A stretch of DNA of 64,000 nucleotides from Varroa destructor (taxonomy: Eukaryota; Arthropoda; Arachnida; Mesostigmata; Varroidae): the NCBI RefSeq assembly GCF_002443255.2, contig NW_019211454.1, forward strand, positions 13,986,481 to 14,050,480, in the 5' to 3' direction. Under the pieces are notes generated by a model. That model was given only the letters and a program-made list of their open reading frames with translations. It did not search any database and was not told the DNA's origin. Position numbers and translations under genes: made by a program. This document shows positions 12,959-24,140 of the stretch, piece after piece (position 1 is the first letter of the stretch; every line of letters begins with the position of its first letter).

Positions 12959-15168
12959 ATGCTTACAACTCCGCTCGGGAGAATGGCCAGCTCTGAGGGT
13001 TACTGCGATCCTGACACATCTCCGGTGCTTTCGTTATTAAGGAGCCAGCCTATGACACGAATATGTGCTCCCATGGTACGTTATTCGAAGCAGTCATTTC
13101 GGCAGCTAGTACGTCTCTATGGCGTTGATGTGGCATATACCCCAATGATATTGGCAGACAGCTTTACTAAGAGCGCAAAAGCCAGGTAAACTATGCTTCT
13201 GGTATTATGTACCTTGTCGAATAACGCTTCTTGATTTCTGCTAGCGAAGGAAAATATCGATACCATAGCTCTTTTATGCCTTCTAGCTCAATGCGATGAA
13301 CACAAATACTTGTGTCGTAGACATTTTTAGCACAGTTTAAAATTCTACTGACACGTCAGTCATAGTATTCACTGTCTGCATTTTGTTGTCGCTTACAGGA
13401 ATGCTGATTTCTCCACGTCCTCAACAGATCGCCCTCTCATTGTACAGGTTGCTTCCAATTGTTCCGAAGAGTTCGCTTTGGCAGCAGAAATGGTGACCCC
13501 TCTTTCGGATGGAATAGATATAAACTGCGGCTGCCCTCAACGGTGGGCCGTTCAGGAGCATTACGGTCAGTTGCTAATGTGTGTATATATTTGTTCTGCT
13601 TATCTACTTGGTATCACACACACTCCTCTGCTTATAGCCATGGCTAAAAATATAGTCTAACAGTTCTACCTGACAATTTGAAGGTTCTAACTACTACAAA
13701 GCTTCTAAAGGGCAAACTATTTCTATAGAAGTGTCGTTTTTTACGATAATAACTTCATAGCATCTAACATTTAGTCGTAGGATGTTCCGCGTGATATTCA
13801 ACCCATAAATATGCGTCCCATTACAGGCTGCTGGATGTTGTCGCAGCCCGATCTCGTTGCAGACATGATATCAACGGCAAGACGAAGGCTACCGTCTCGC
13901 TTTACCGTTTCCATAAAAATACGTCTAAAAGAAGATCTTCGGCAAACTGTGGAATTCGTACGGCGAATGGAGGCAGCTGGCGTGAGCTTTCTTACGGTTC
14001 ATGGCCGAACGCAGCAACAACGGGTCGAGCCTCCGAATTTGGAAGCGGTGAAACTCTTACGAGAAAGTGTAAACATCCCGGTCGTACACAATGGTGCATA
14101 TATATACATACAAATATATTTATATACGTTGCCACAATAACAATAACGAATTAATATTTTCATCAGAATAGAGCACCGATGCGAGTCAGCAATTTGAAAG
14201 TTCTCGAGGTTTGATGCTTGTCTTGAGGCTTGCCGTAAAAAGGGCGGCAAGGAAATCAGTAATAGAGAAAAAATCAATAGTAAAAAAAGGGAACAGCAGG
14301 ACCTATCCAGTTTCACGTATGGATTTTGGTTAGTTGAATTCTAGTACAGCCAGGGACGCCGCGTTATCAACTAAAGGATTAATTTCAGCAACTAGAGCTA
14401 TTGTATTTGATCATATTCTGGAACGTCATATAAAATCTTTTGTTGTCTATTTATAACGATTACATGTACGTTGCAGGTGGCATAAATACGCTGCAAGAGG
14501 CTGAAGATACTTGGAGCTTCACAGGGGTCGCAGGAATAATGGTTGCGCAAGGTCTCCTTAACAATCCTGCTTTGTTCGACGGGTAAGATAAATTGGTAGG
14601 CTCCTACTGACAGGATTCAACTAAGCCCCAGCTAACGCTAGTTATCGATTCCCTACAAAGGATATGCGGTGCCGCTTAATGTGCACGAACGGCGAGTTAA
14701 GTTCGAAAGGCTTGGTGTATTGGACAAAAACAACGCAAGATTTTTCCCCTTTAAAGCTAAGACCTAAGCCAATAAACGTAATCAACATATCTGTGTATGT
14801 CTCTGAATAGAGTCGAGCGTTCTGTAAAATGTTAGATTAGCATAAGTATCTTCGAACGTAGGCCTGTCTTGAAGTTATCTTGATCTCTTAAACCCGATTT
14901 CTTTTTTGAGAATATTAACAGTCATCTGCCTAAGAACTAAGTTTTTCTACCAACCTCTACCCACTTAAGGCACCCACATACCCCGGAAAGCTGTGTGAGC
15001 AAGTTCTTGGACGTAGCTACAAAATACGGGACTCAATTCTCGCATTTTCAACACCACGTCTCCTACATGGTCAAGGATTTACTGCCGCGAGCCGATCGTC
15101 ATCAAATCAACCTCCTCGGAAGCACGGCGGCCATTATCGACTTTCTAGGCGACAGAGGAATTATTTAG
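12959..15168 (+). CDS. DUS4L: tRNA-dihydrouridine synthase, DUS4L type
   Basis: Five exons join in frame: 12959-13185, 13399-13565, 13827-14093, 14477-14582 and 14970-15168, giving 321 residues. All introns are GT/AG and phases agree. The start is the first ATG after an in-frame TGA. The family uses FMN to reduce uridine in the tRNA D-loop; the human DUS4L protein has a similar length. Visible hallmarks are CAPMVRYSK near residue 36, the catalytic loop INCGCPQRWA (nucleophile Cys121), SIKIR (Lys162 region), VHGRT (189-193) and the FMN phosphate-binding stretch MVAQGLLNNP. Two oddities stand out: the usual ARG of that last motif is AQG (Gln245), and the NGDI-like motif reads NGGI. The gene converges on Treslin, with only 547 bases between stop codons. 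AATAAA at 15339-15344 is a plausible poly(A) signal. The family call is firm; DUS4L is favoured over other DUS paralogues. Confidence 0.92.
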
Positions 15169-15338
15169 GAACGCATTGAAAACGTTTCAGAGGCTAGAGA
15201 AAAAGAAACCTGTACATAATTAGAATGGTACAATATATATATATGTGTGTGTATATATATACGTATGTCAAACACTGTATATAGTGTTTACTTTGTGCTA
15301 TTTATTCGTTACTACTACATCATTGCGCTGCATGCGCG

Positions 15339-15344
15339 AATAAA
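15339..15344 (+). terminator. AATAAA polyadenylation signal (DUS4L)
   Basis: A canonical hexamer about 170 bases after the stop of the dihydrouridine synthase gene, inside an AT-rich stretch with ATATAT repeats. Further AATAAA-like hexamers lie near 15366-15373. Confidence 0.5.
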
Positions 15345-15714
15345 GCATTTGATAGATGCTACAAAAATAAATAAACGCCATCATCGCCTTTTATCTATAT
15401 GTATATATACGTGTCTATATCATAGCTATACCAGTAGCTATATATAAGCTGCAATTTTATCAGCGATTGATCAGTTAATATTTCGGTGCATAAAGTCAGG
15501 CTAAGCAATGTACTTATTGAGATAAAGCATACTCACAATGTAGTAAACAATGATTATCCCGTTTACGTTACATGGTTCGGTAAATGGATAGGGTACATCA
15601 GGAACGACAAATACGCGCACACATCAGACTGACTTATCTACTAGACAAAACGCTCTTTTCTGTCAATGTATTACAATTATTTAGATATATTCAAGCTAAT
15701 TCATTGAGATGACA

Positions 15715-15720
15715 TTTATT
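15715..15720 (-). terminator. AATAAA overlapping the Treslin stop codon
   Basis: On the minus strand the last codons read CTT GAA TAA ATG, so the hexamer AATAAA contains the TAA stop. If it is used, the 3' UTR would be only a few tens of bases. It may simply be a chance match, since Glu-TAA-A creates the hexamer. Confidence 0.35.
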
Positions 15721-18700
15721 CAAGTGGAGCCGACCGTTTTTTGCTTGGCCTGAACAAAACTGGCGATGTAGTTAAATGCAGTAGTGAAATGGCTGTTGGT
15801 GACGTGAACGCCTGTTTTTTAGGCGGAGAGAACTTCAGTTGTCTGGTGAGTCGTTTACGAGGTGTCACTCGAGGACCCTTTCGTGTTGGACTCGGTTCTG
15901 TTGCAGGCGATGGAGCAATCGCGGGTCCAAGTAGGTGCTCCCTATCGATAACGACATTTTCTTTGCTTGGTGACATGTTTGCCTTGCTGCGCTTTGTCGG
16001 GCTAACGCTTAAAGACTTGTTTTGGGTCGCCATTGTTGCGGATTGTTTCACGGGCGACTCGGCAATCTCGTCAACGTCGTCCTCATCACCTGCTGAAGCA
16101 CCACCCTGGGAACCGTTCAAAATTGAGGATCTTCTGCGGAGGCGTTCCTGATGCCGGTGAACGCGATTGGGTGCCTGTTTGGTAACGGGCGTTTCCGGCA
16201 CAACTTGCGTTTTCAAGATTCGTTTGCCCTTGGGCGTTGTGGGTATATTGCGAGAGGAAGACTGCCGCTTCTGTGGAGATAACGACGTAGCCAAGGGATT
16301 TGTCGATGTTTCTGGTTTCGTAATGCGTACGGATCGCCGACGGGGTATTTCGATTTGACGCTGTTGGTTCAGTTGCTGTTGGGAGATATTGGCCGACGAT
16401 AATTTCCGAAGGACAGTGGCTTTATGTGAATTGGTACCCATCGGAGCTGAACGAGGCATCGAATTGATAACTGAGCTTCCGCCCAAAGAAGAAATTCCGG
16501 ACATTGGCTCAGCGAACGATCCCATTGAGCTTATATCTTCCTCTTCGTCTGATTCGGGAAACAGTGGCAAATCAAACTCTTCAGCAAGATCCTCAAGTAG
16601 TGGTCGCACCGCCTCTAGGTAAAGAGCTTTGAGGGTTTCTCGAATAAAATCAAATAGATCCCGTGGCGACGTAAGAAACAATAGCTTTCTCATTGTGGCT
16701 ATGACGTGTTTCCTAATTTTGTCGGTATTAGCTGAAGTGAGGCAGGCAAGCTCGAACGAGATGAGAATATAAGTCCTGCATTCGTTAGCCCATTGAACTT
16801 TGTTTAGACATGACTGCAGCGGTGGCTTGAAGTTTTCTTCGATAAACGCTATCGTTTTCACAAAGTCACTTTCGAAAAAGTGCATGCTTGCCGAAACAAT
16901 ACTCTGGGCAGAGGTGGTTGCATTTAGCTTATTGTCGATGGCCTTCTCGTACGTGTGTCGTAGACCCTGGAGCAAAGTCGCTTCAGAGTTGTAGTTCTCC
17001 GGTGGGCCACAAATGCCCGTAGTCGTTTGGTCCTGTTGAACGGTGTCGGGCAATGGTTCGACTTCCAGTTCACCGAACTCGTGTTCGGTAGCTGTTTGTA
17101 CATCCGAGGCAAACTCGTAGATGTATGCCAATCGGTTAACGAGAGTTTTTGTCCTGGTTTTTTTGCCGTCGGACGGTTGTACTTTGTGGTAACATTTTTC
17201 AAGCAAAGCACCGTGAAATAGAAACTCGGATGGTACTTCACTAAATTCGAATTTTGTTAAATTCCTGTCTGTAAGAGTAACTAGCGCACCTATTGAGTCC
17301 GCCACAGACTTGAGCATAAATGTCGATCGTCCACAAGTTAAAAGTGCTACTTTCCTCGATAATTTCAGTTCTATTAGCACTCGGTGAAAATGAACATCTG
17401 ATGATACAACAAAAAACAATGCTTGACTCCGTTGTAGCACTGACGTAACGGTCGGTTCGTCCACGACCTGCTCCATCATCAGTTCCATATCCGCTGCCTC
17501 AAACTGCATCCGGGAGCGAACACTTGTTGGAAGTACGGTAACGTTAAGCGGTTCATTAAGTCTACCTGTTCGGTTGAAGCTAATCGAACAATTAGCGGTT
17601 ATTCGATCGAACTTAGGGGTTCCGGAACAACTCTGTAATAAGCGGGTCACCACAAGAGAGGGCGGTGCCATCATTGTTGAATAGTACGCACACTCCGATG
17701 GGAAAAAGCCACATAACTGAACAAGGTCGCGCATCCGCAAGAAGAGACATTTAGCATTGTTAGCGCCCGAGGATGTGTGCAGCGCACCCTGCGAATCGTG
17801 CACCCACGTAAGTTCGATACGGCTTTCCTGAAGGCATTTATTCAGGCTTGGAGTGACGAGCTCATCACGTATCCTTGCCAGCGTACCGCATGGCATACGA
17901 GCAAACAAGAACAGGCGGTTTCCATGCTCATATTCAGAGGTACTGGCGAGCGCTTGTTGGGAGGAGAGTACCGCTGATACAGTCGAACAGCGTCGTTTGC
18001 GTAAGTGCCTGCTTGCCTTCACCGGAGAGCAGACACTTACGGAGTGCCAAGCAAAATCGGTTATCGAGCGGGAAACAGCCCACCGAATGGTTTCTAGTCG
18101 TGAAGTGGATCCAGCATTGCAAGACGATGGTTTACCATCCTCGGAAGCAGACGCGCCTTGACCAAGCTGAGCCTCAAATTCCTCGAAAAGGTTCGTACTT
18201 GGCGCGGCAAAGTCCACAGGCTGTACCTGTTTGGGAAAATTTGGGAAAAATATGCAACGTATTAACAAACGCACATTACTGATGTATTTATAAACAGTTG
18301 CACCACTGTGTTGGTTAAAAAAATATTTAATAGTTCCTGGAAATGACTAAATGACTCTTTCAGCCGATATTTTAGTATTTTCAGTATGGAACGATACGTT
18401 GAATGCGGGAAGATAGTTCTACACACTGGAAAAATGGCCAAATGCTACCAAGAATGATTAGCATTAAAAATATTCGTAAATATGTTATGTGAGCTTGGAC
18501 CAGCCGAAAGGTCCATGCTCACGTTCAGAAACTCTGAACTCTGAAGTTTTTATTTAAAGCGAACCTTTTGCGAACGAGGACCCTCGGAGTCGAATAAGAG
18601 GTAGCCAAATTTACAACGACTGCTCGGCCACGCCGTTAGCAATTGTAGACAAGAATACCTGCGATAAAAGAGGCAAAGTCAATGAAACTGTACGGGAAAA

Positions 18701-19284
18701 ACGTTTACGGTTTTCCTTTATCGTTCATTAACGTCAACTAGTAGCTATGTGTAGGTGGAATCAAACTTCGTAGCCCTGAAATTGCCCCATCAAAAGTATC
18801 GTGCGGATACTATTTACAAGCTCAATCACATGCTTATCGTTCGGGTGCGCAAAAAAAGGCCATTCGAAAAGAATTTTTGCAGCTAAACTACGTGACACAT
18901 TACGTACTAGAACAAAACGAAGTACTATGATGCTAAACGTAACAGGGTTAACAATAGACATGAGCATGAAAAGGGCATGATCGGAGATATTAAATATTGA
19001 TAAATGTCATCGTTCCTATTTGAGAAATTTGTCGTCTGTTAATATTAAAAAAATGCGATATTTTTATACGCAACGTTAAAGAAATGCATAGTTCTTACAC
19101 AGAAACAATCAACAGAAATAATCATGGTGTGATATTTAGATATTAGCTACATCGGAAACTATTAGTTACCCAAGTTTTCATCTCACCATACAAGTGGAAT
19201 ACGGTTATACACCTACCTGACAGCGGCCGTAATCTCTTCGTCCTGTAGCCAGGAAATATCAATGAGAAACGCTATCTGCGTCAT
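15716..19284 (-). CDS. TICRR: Treslin/TICRR replication-initiation factor
   Basis: Three exons on the minus strand: 19284-19217, 18658-18565 and 18226-15716, giving 890 residues. The small 5' exons were found by splice sites and frame. Exon 1 begins MTQIAFLIDISW, exon 2 ends KFGYLLFDSEGPRSQK and exon 3 begins VQPVDFAAPS; together these follow the vertebrate Treslin N-terminus. The acceptors before exons 2 and 3 are good, the exon 1 donor is GTAGGT and the exon 2 donor is weak (GTTCGC). Treslin is the metazoan Sld3 counterpart. It loads CDC45 onto MCM during origin firing and, when CDK-phosphorylated, binds TopBP1. The second half is rich in basic S/T-P sites (VVPETPVTK, IPTTPKGKR, SVSPTKRSK, MSPSKEN, EPSPTRKGP), as expected for CDK targets. 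The protein is roughly half the length of the vertebrate one, lacking its long C-terminal region. Any frame continuing upstream of 18226 within the large exon is intron. Confidence 0.85.
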
Positions 19285-22200
19285 ATTTGTGCCAGTTTTT
19301 CATTAACCACATCGAGTTGGTGTCCTCGCGAAGCTTATCTTAGCACCTGACTAGAAACGTTTTCACTGCCTTCGAATCCTGTGACGACAAACGTCGTACG
19401 GAAACTATCGGAGACACACTATCACCCAGGTCTGAAATGTATCTTTGTTTCTTTCACATTGTCCAATTATGATCTTTTACGTTTCTCTTTGTTTTTTTTT
19501 TGTGTTTCGCTACGAACAGTGAAGACCAGCGGACTATTTGTTGCTTTTTTGTAGAGTGACAGTTAGCTTCAATTCGTTCTTTTTTCGTTACATGAGTGCC
19601 ATCCTTGAGTAAACTATTACGACAGATTGGCGCTGTTGAACACTGAACGACCGGCAATGGCGAACACTGATGATGGCGAGAAAGGCAAACGTCGACAGAA
19701 AAAGCTCTAGTGAAAGTCTATGCTCACTCCACTTTACCCCTTAGAGACGGAAGACTTCCCGCTGCGCCAATCAGCTGACTTTAAACGCGGCACCCAATTT
19801 GCGCCAGTGATGAACGCATCACTAACAATGGAAACCACGACCAGTGCTGAGTCCCTCAGGCGGCCTATGGACCTAACCGATCTACACTGATGGACACGTG
19901 GGTAACTTGTGGGCTCTTATTCTACTTATTTTGATTGTGTGCTGATCGCCAAAGTCAACTGTCAAACAACGACGAGACTGCAAAAAACTGCCGAAAATTG
20001 CTACCATAAACATTTTCCTTATTTGATTTCTTCTGTACGTAGGTGATATCGATAGAAGTGGACGAACTTAACTTACTAGTCGCTTGTAAGAATCATGGAT
20101 AAAACACCTAGTTAGCTTGGCACATAACACAGAGAGATCTGGGTCAAAATTGTGTCATTGGTGACAAGAAAATAACTTCGCAGAAATTTTCCGTTCGTTG
20201 TTTTCTCACTTTTGCACTGATCAATAAATAAGTGCATAATAGTATGCAAGGTCACGGACCCTTTACAGTGGTCTTAGGAATCATTCAAAAATATATTCAG
20301 TTATGATCTTTTTTTAGTAGAACTGGCCTCAGTGGTTCCCCCGCTTGACGTTTGGCAGCAGCCAATCAAATCTTGATCTTAAACTCAAATATTTATTTAT
20401 TATTTTTTTGTTTGTAATAATTATACAGTATCCGTTATTACTATAGAAAAGCCGCACCTCACGCTTCAAAAGCCTTCCAGAGCCATACAAAGCCAATACG
20501 ACTACGAGTGAGAGAAAGTTATTTAGTAAAACAAAAAAGTTTTAACACTTTAAGTAAAAACGAATAAAGTTTGTGTGTTCTACAAATTCTACAGACGAAC
20601 GACATTCATAAAATGAATAAGGATGATCTATATTATTTATGTGATGTTGCTAATTGGTCCACCTACACCGTATAATGCTGCTAGTCCTGATTTAATCCAA
20701 TTCGTTCTACGCCTTCATCAATCAATAGTAGTTTCCAAGCGATTTTTTTGTTACTAACAAACAAAAGTTAGATGTTATTCTGCGAAAGAACGTGTACTCG
20801 ACAAACTGACTATGTACGAACGACTATGTACCATTATTTTAGTCACATCGAGTTCTCGATTTAAGTACTATATAGCACAGGCACTTCAAAACATCATGAA
20901 CTTCATTCATTTGCATACGTATGAAGTTTGTGAATGTGTATACGAATCGAATTAGCATGAGCCGTTGACGACGATAAGTACAAGTTTATATAACAACTAT
21001 TTTTCTCATTATATATTTTTTAGTCCATATAATAATAATCTGTATTATTATCAATAGAAGACACTCTTTGAAATACGGTTAACAGATGAGGATTTTTGCT
21101 TGGCGCATTACAATCTACACTTGAATTCAAATTCATGGTGAGTATATCACGGTGTAAAACATACAACTTATCGAAAAGTTTTACGTTCACATAACATTTT
21201 TTTCAAACGACAAGAACGGCTGCCGAAGAGGATTTACCACCCTTTCGCAATTTGTTTTAGTGATTGAAAATCTAACACTCGATAGAAACGCGTGCATATA
21301 TATATATGTATTTCCAGCATTATAACAGGGTTACTGTGCATCTGCCCGGCTTACTAATTATGTACAAGTTGCCTTTGACCATTCCAGGCTCGACACTGCA
21401 GTGCGCTTATTCTAATGGTTCAGGCGTATCTTACATCAATGGCAGTTAACCCAGACTGGACGAGGATCGTAGGCCTGTTTTCAGTTGTTCGAATGAAAAT
21501 TTAACTGGCAATTTTCACTCTGTGAAAAAGCGTTTAAGATGGCTACTTGTCGTGTTCCGACACCTGTAAGGACGAATGGCATAGACGCACGGAATTATTC
21601 CTCTCCCACATCGTAAGGCTTGCATGCCGAACAATGAGAAGAAAAAATATGCTGTAATGTTAGACAATTTCATTACGTATAACATAAACATGCAGTGTGT
21701 TGTTGTGAGCTTTGATGTAAGCGATCATACATAGTCCTACATCAACATATGTTTGACTAAATGAAATGTGTAAAAATCGAGTGAACGAGTTCGATTTTTG
21801 GCATAAATTCCTCACGGTCGGTTCGTTTACGGGAGAACATTGGGTGGCCCGAGCAGGATCGCTCTGCGGCGGAAAAGCAAATAATTACAGTTGCGCATCC
21901 ATAATACGGGGCTGTGTATCTGCTTTATTCTAGGAGTTTATGATCACGATTTTAATGCAAGACATCTCGGACTGCAGTAGATGCCATCTTCGGAGATAGG
22001 GCCAGAATTTCTAACTAGAATAAGAACGTTAAATTTGTTTCTGTTACTAGGAACCGACCTCTTCTCCAAGACTGCCGACAGTGTGAATGTAGTACATATT
22101 TAAATTTCCCGCGATTCCTATGACATCAGCTGATGTATCGTTCTTCTCGATTCTGAAACTCCTGTTGTCTTCTTGTGAGGCCCGTGGTGTATACGTATCA

Positions 22201-24094
22201 GCCTTTGTACGAGCCAAGATGCTATGGCGGCCCGATCTACCCCGGATACCGAGATCTGTGCACCAAAGATGACGGGAGATGTTATTCTGTGTGCGGCCTG
22301 TAGTGTACTTCATCGCGGCGCATGTACGGGGAATGCAGGATTCTGGTGCAAATTTCTGGTGCAAGTTTCTGACGCAGGGCAGTGACTTCGTTAGGTTAAG
22401 CGGCCGTTCACTGGAATGCTAATCCGTTCGCACTCCTCCGAACTTCACGACTCGCGGTATACAAACGCTATTCGAATTATAGGGAAGGAAAAAACTTTGT
22501 TGGGCGGCGGGGGGAGGGGGGAGGGAGGGTGGTAAGGGGAAGGGGTCATGTTGGATGATTGCTATTAATAGACGATAGTTGAATTCTTATTGTAACTAAG
22601 CGCCTAACTGTAGCCGGCGATCTCTTTATCAGACTTTTTACGTTGAGTGCTTTAAGAGGCGTGCAAAATCAGCTTGTTTACGCCGTTGCGAGTTGCCCGT
22701 TTTAGATTCTATTGCCTGAAATAGAACGTCGAGTGTAATTAAAAAATTCGCCAAATTTCATTAATCAAATTTCTATATGTGTATATATATATATATGACA
22801 AGCGGTGCAGCGGCTCTTCATGACATGAGTATCATTACATAGAGGTGAATTAAATAGAAAAGGCAGTGTAATTTAGCTTTTCACAGAGTAGTTAGGACAA
22901 AGCTTCAGTAGCCTTAATTATTTCTAGACCCACTTGATATTGAGCATAGCAGGTCAAGAAAGGACGAAATTTAGTATTAACCCTATTAATGAGATTTACA
23001 AATCGTCATGATTCTCTCCGTAGCCAAATAGAAAATCGCTTAACATATATAGTATGATACTTATTTTATAAGATAGATAACTGTTATTTAAACAGTATAG
23101 TTCGTGTAACGGTTGAGCACGCGTAGATATAGCTGAAAGCAAAAAGGCCATTTCCGAACAGTGATGGACGCAACAGCTACAGTAGTTTACTTTCAATAGA
23201 TGAGATTTCCGCATGCAGCCGAGCTCCCGATTCAGAAACATCAGTTTCTATAAAAGTTAAAGAAAATATCTGTCGGTGTAGCGGCTTAAGCCGATATAGC
23301 AATAGCGCCAAAGTAAAAGTCATCAATCCGATTCCTGTTGATACCATTAGAACAGAATAAATGCTGTTCTTGCAGTGTGACATAGATGATATAATAGGCG
23401 CATGATATAGCAAACAGTATTGCGCATATACATTATAACTGTTAGTTTCCAAAGATGCAAATTTTGCGTTCAAGCTACACTGACACAGATCTATTTTATT
23501 ATTCAATTCAAATATTTACCAAATTTTGCTTGAGCAAAAGGCAGGCCAGTGATCCTGCTTTTAGCCTGGCGTCTCTTCGGAGTCAGGTCGAGTTAAGGTT
23601 CCTTGGACAAATTTGAAAATGCGATTTTAAAGCTATAGGGAAAATACCGCACCTGAGACTTGCTAAAATGAAATTTATAGATTGTTGCAATTTTTTTTGG
23701 CTTAAGTAAGCCGTCTAAAAAAGATCTTCATTCCTATTCCAATGAAATATATGAAATGTCTTGGATCATAAGTGTTACGTTATTGTTCTCAACGCAAATA
23801 TATGGGGTCGGTATTGACTTGCTAAGATGATAGGCAAAGTTATAATATGACAGTATGAATGAAGTGTAACTGTTGCGTTTACAGCAGTCGGCCTATTTTC
23901 CAATGGATAAAAGCAGCCCGTACTAAACCTAAAGTCTGGCAAGAAGAATGGTTACTGCAGCGTTTAGAATTTTATAAATTAAAGTTAGAACAGCTAGGTC
24001 AGATTCGATGCTTTTTCATTTAGTATAATCCTCTAAACTTGATTTTGAGTGATTCGTACTTCACTGTTTTTTGTTGCTTTGTCCATTTATACAG
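19285..24094. other. Intergenic gap between Treslin and Patched
   Basis: The two genes are divergent here. No gene is supported. A minus-strand frame around 23506-23177 ends with a possible membrane segment (SVLMVSTGIGLMTFTLALLL) but lacks a good ATG or splice context. A strongly G-rich tract sits at 22500-22550 and AT microsatellites at about 21296 and 22782. Confidence 0.55.
22500..22550 (+). other. G-rich tract, potential G-quadruplex
   Basis: About 45 bases that are almost all purine on the plus strand, with many runs of three to six G bases (GGGCGGCGGGGGGAGGGG and onwards). They satisfy the four-run quadruplex pattern several times over. The position is 1.6 kb upstream of the Patched coding start. 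Confidence 0.7.
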
Positions 24095-24140
24095 GTGAAC
24101 CCAGCAAAGGAGGCGACGGATTCTTACCTATAGAAACGAC
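24095..24140 (+). other. 5' UTR exon portion after a strong splice acceptor
   Basis: A pyrimidine-rich tract from about 24060 ends in TTATACAG at 24094, an excellent acceptor. An in-frame TGA directly follows it, so this exon can only supply 5' UTR before the ATG at 24141. This suggests that the Patched transcript has a 5' UTR intron although its coding region has none. Confidence 0.55.

Noticed and set aside
18227..18274. Continuation of the large Treslin frame upstream of 18226
   Set aside because: The residues are low-complexity, a good acceptor (CCCAAACAG) sits at 18226/18227, and the two upstream exons restore the family N-terminus instead.
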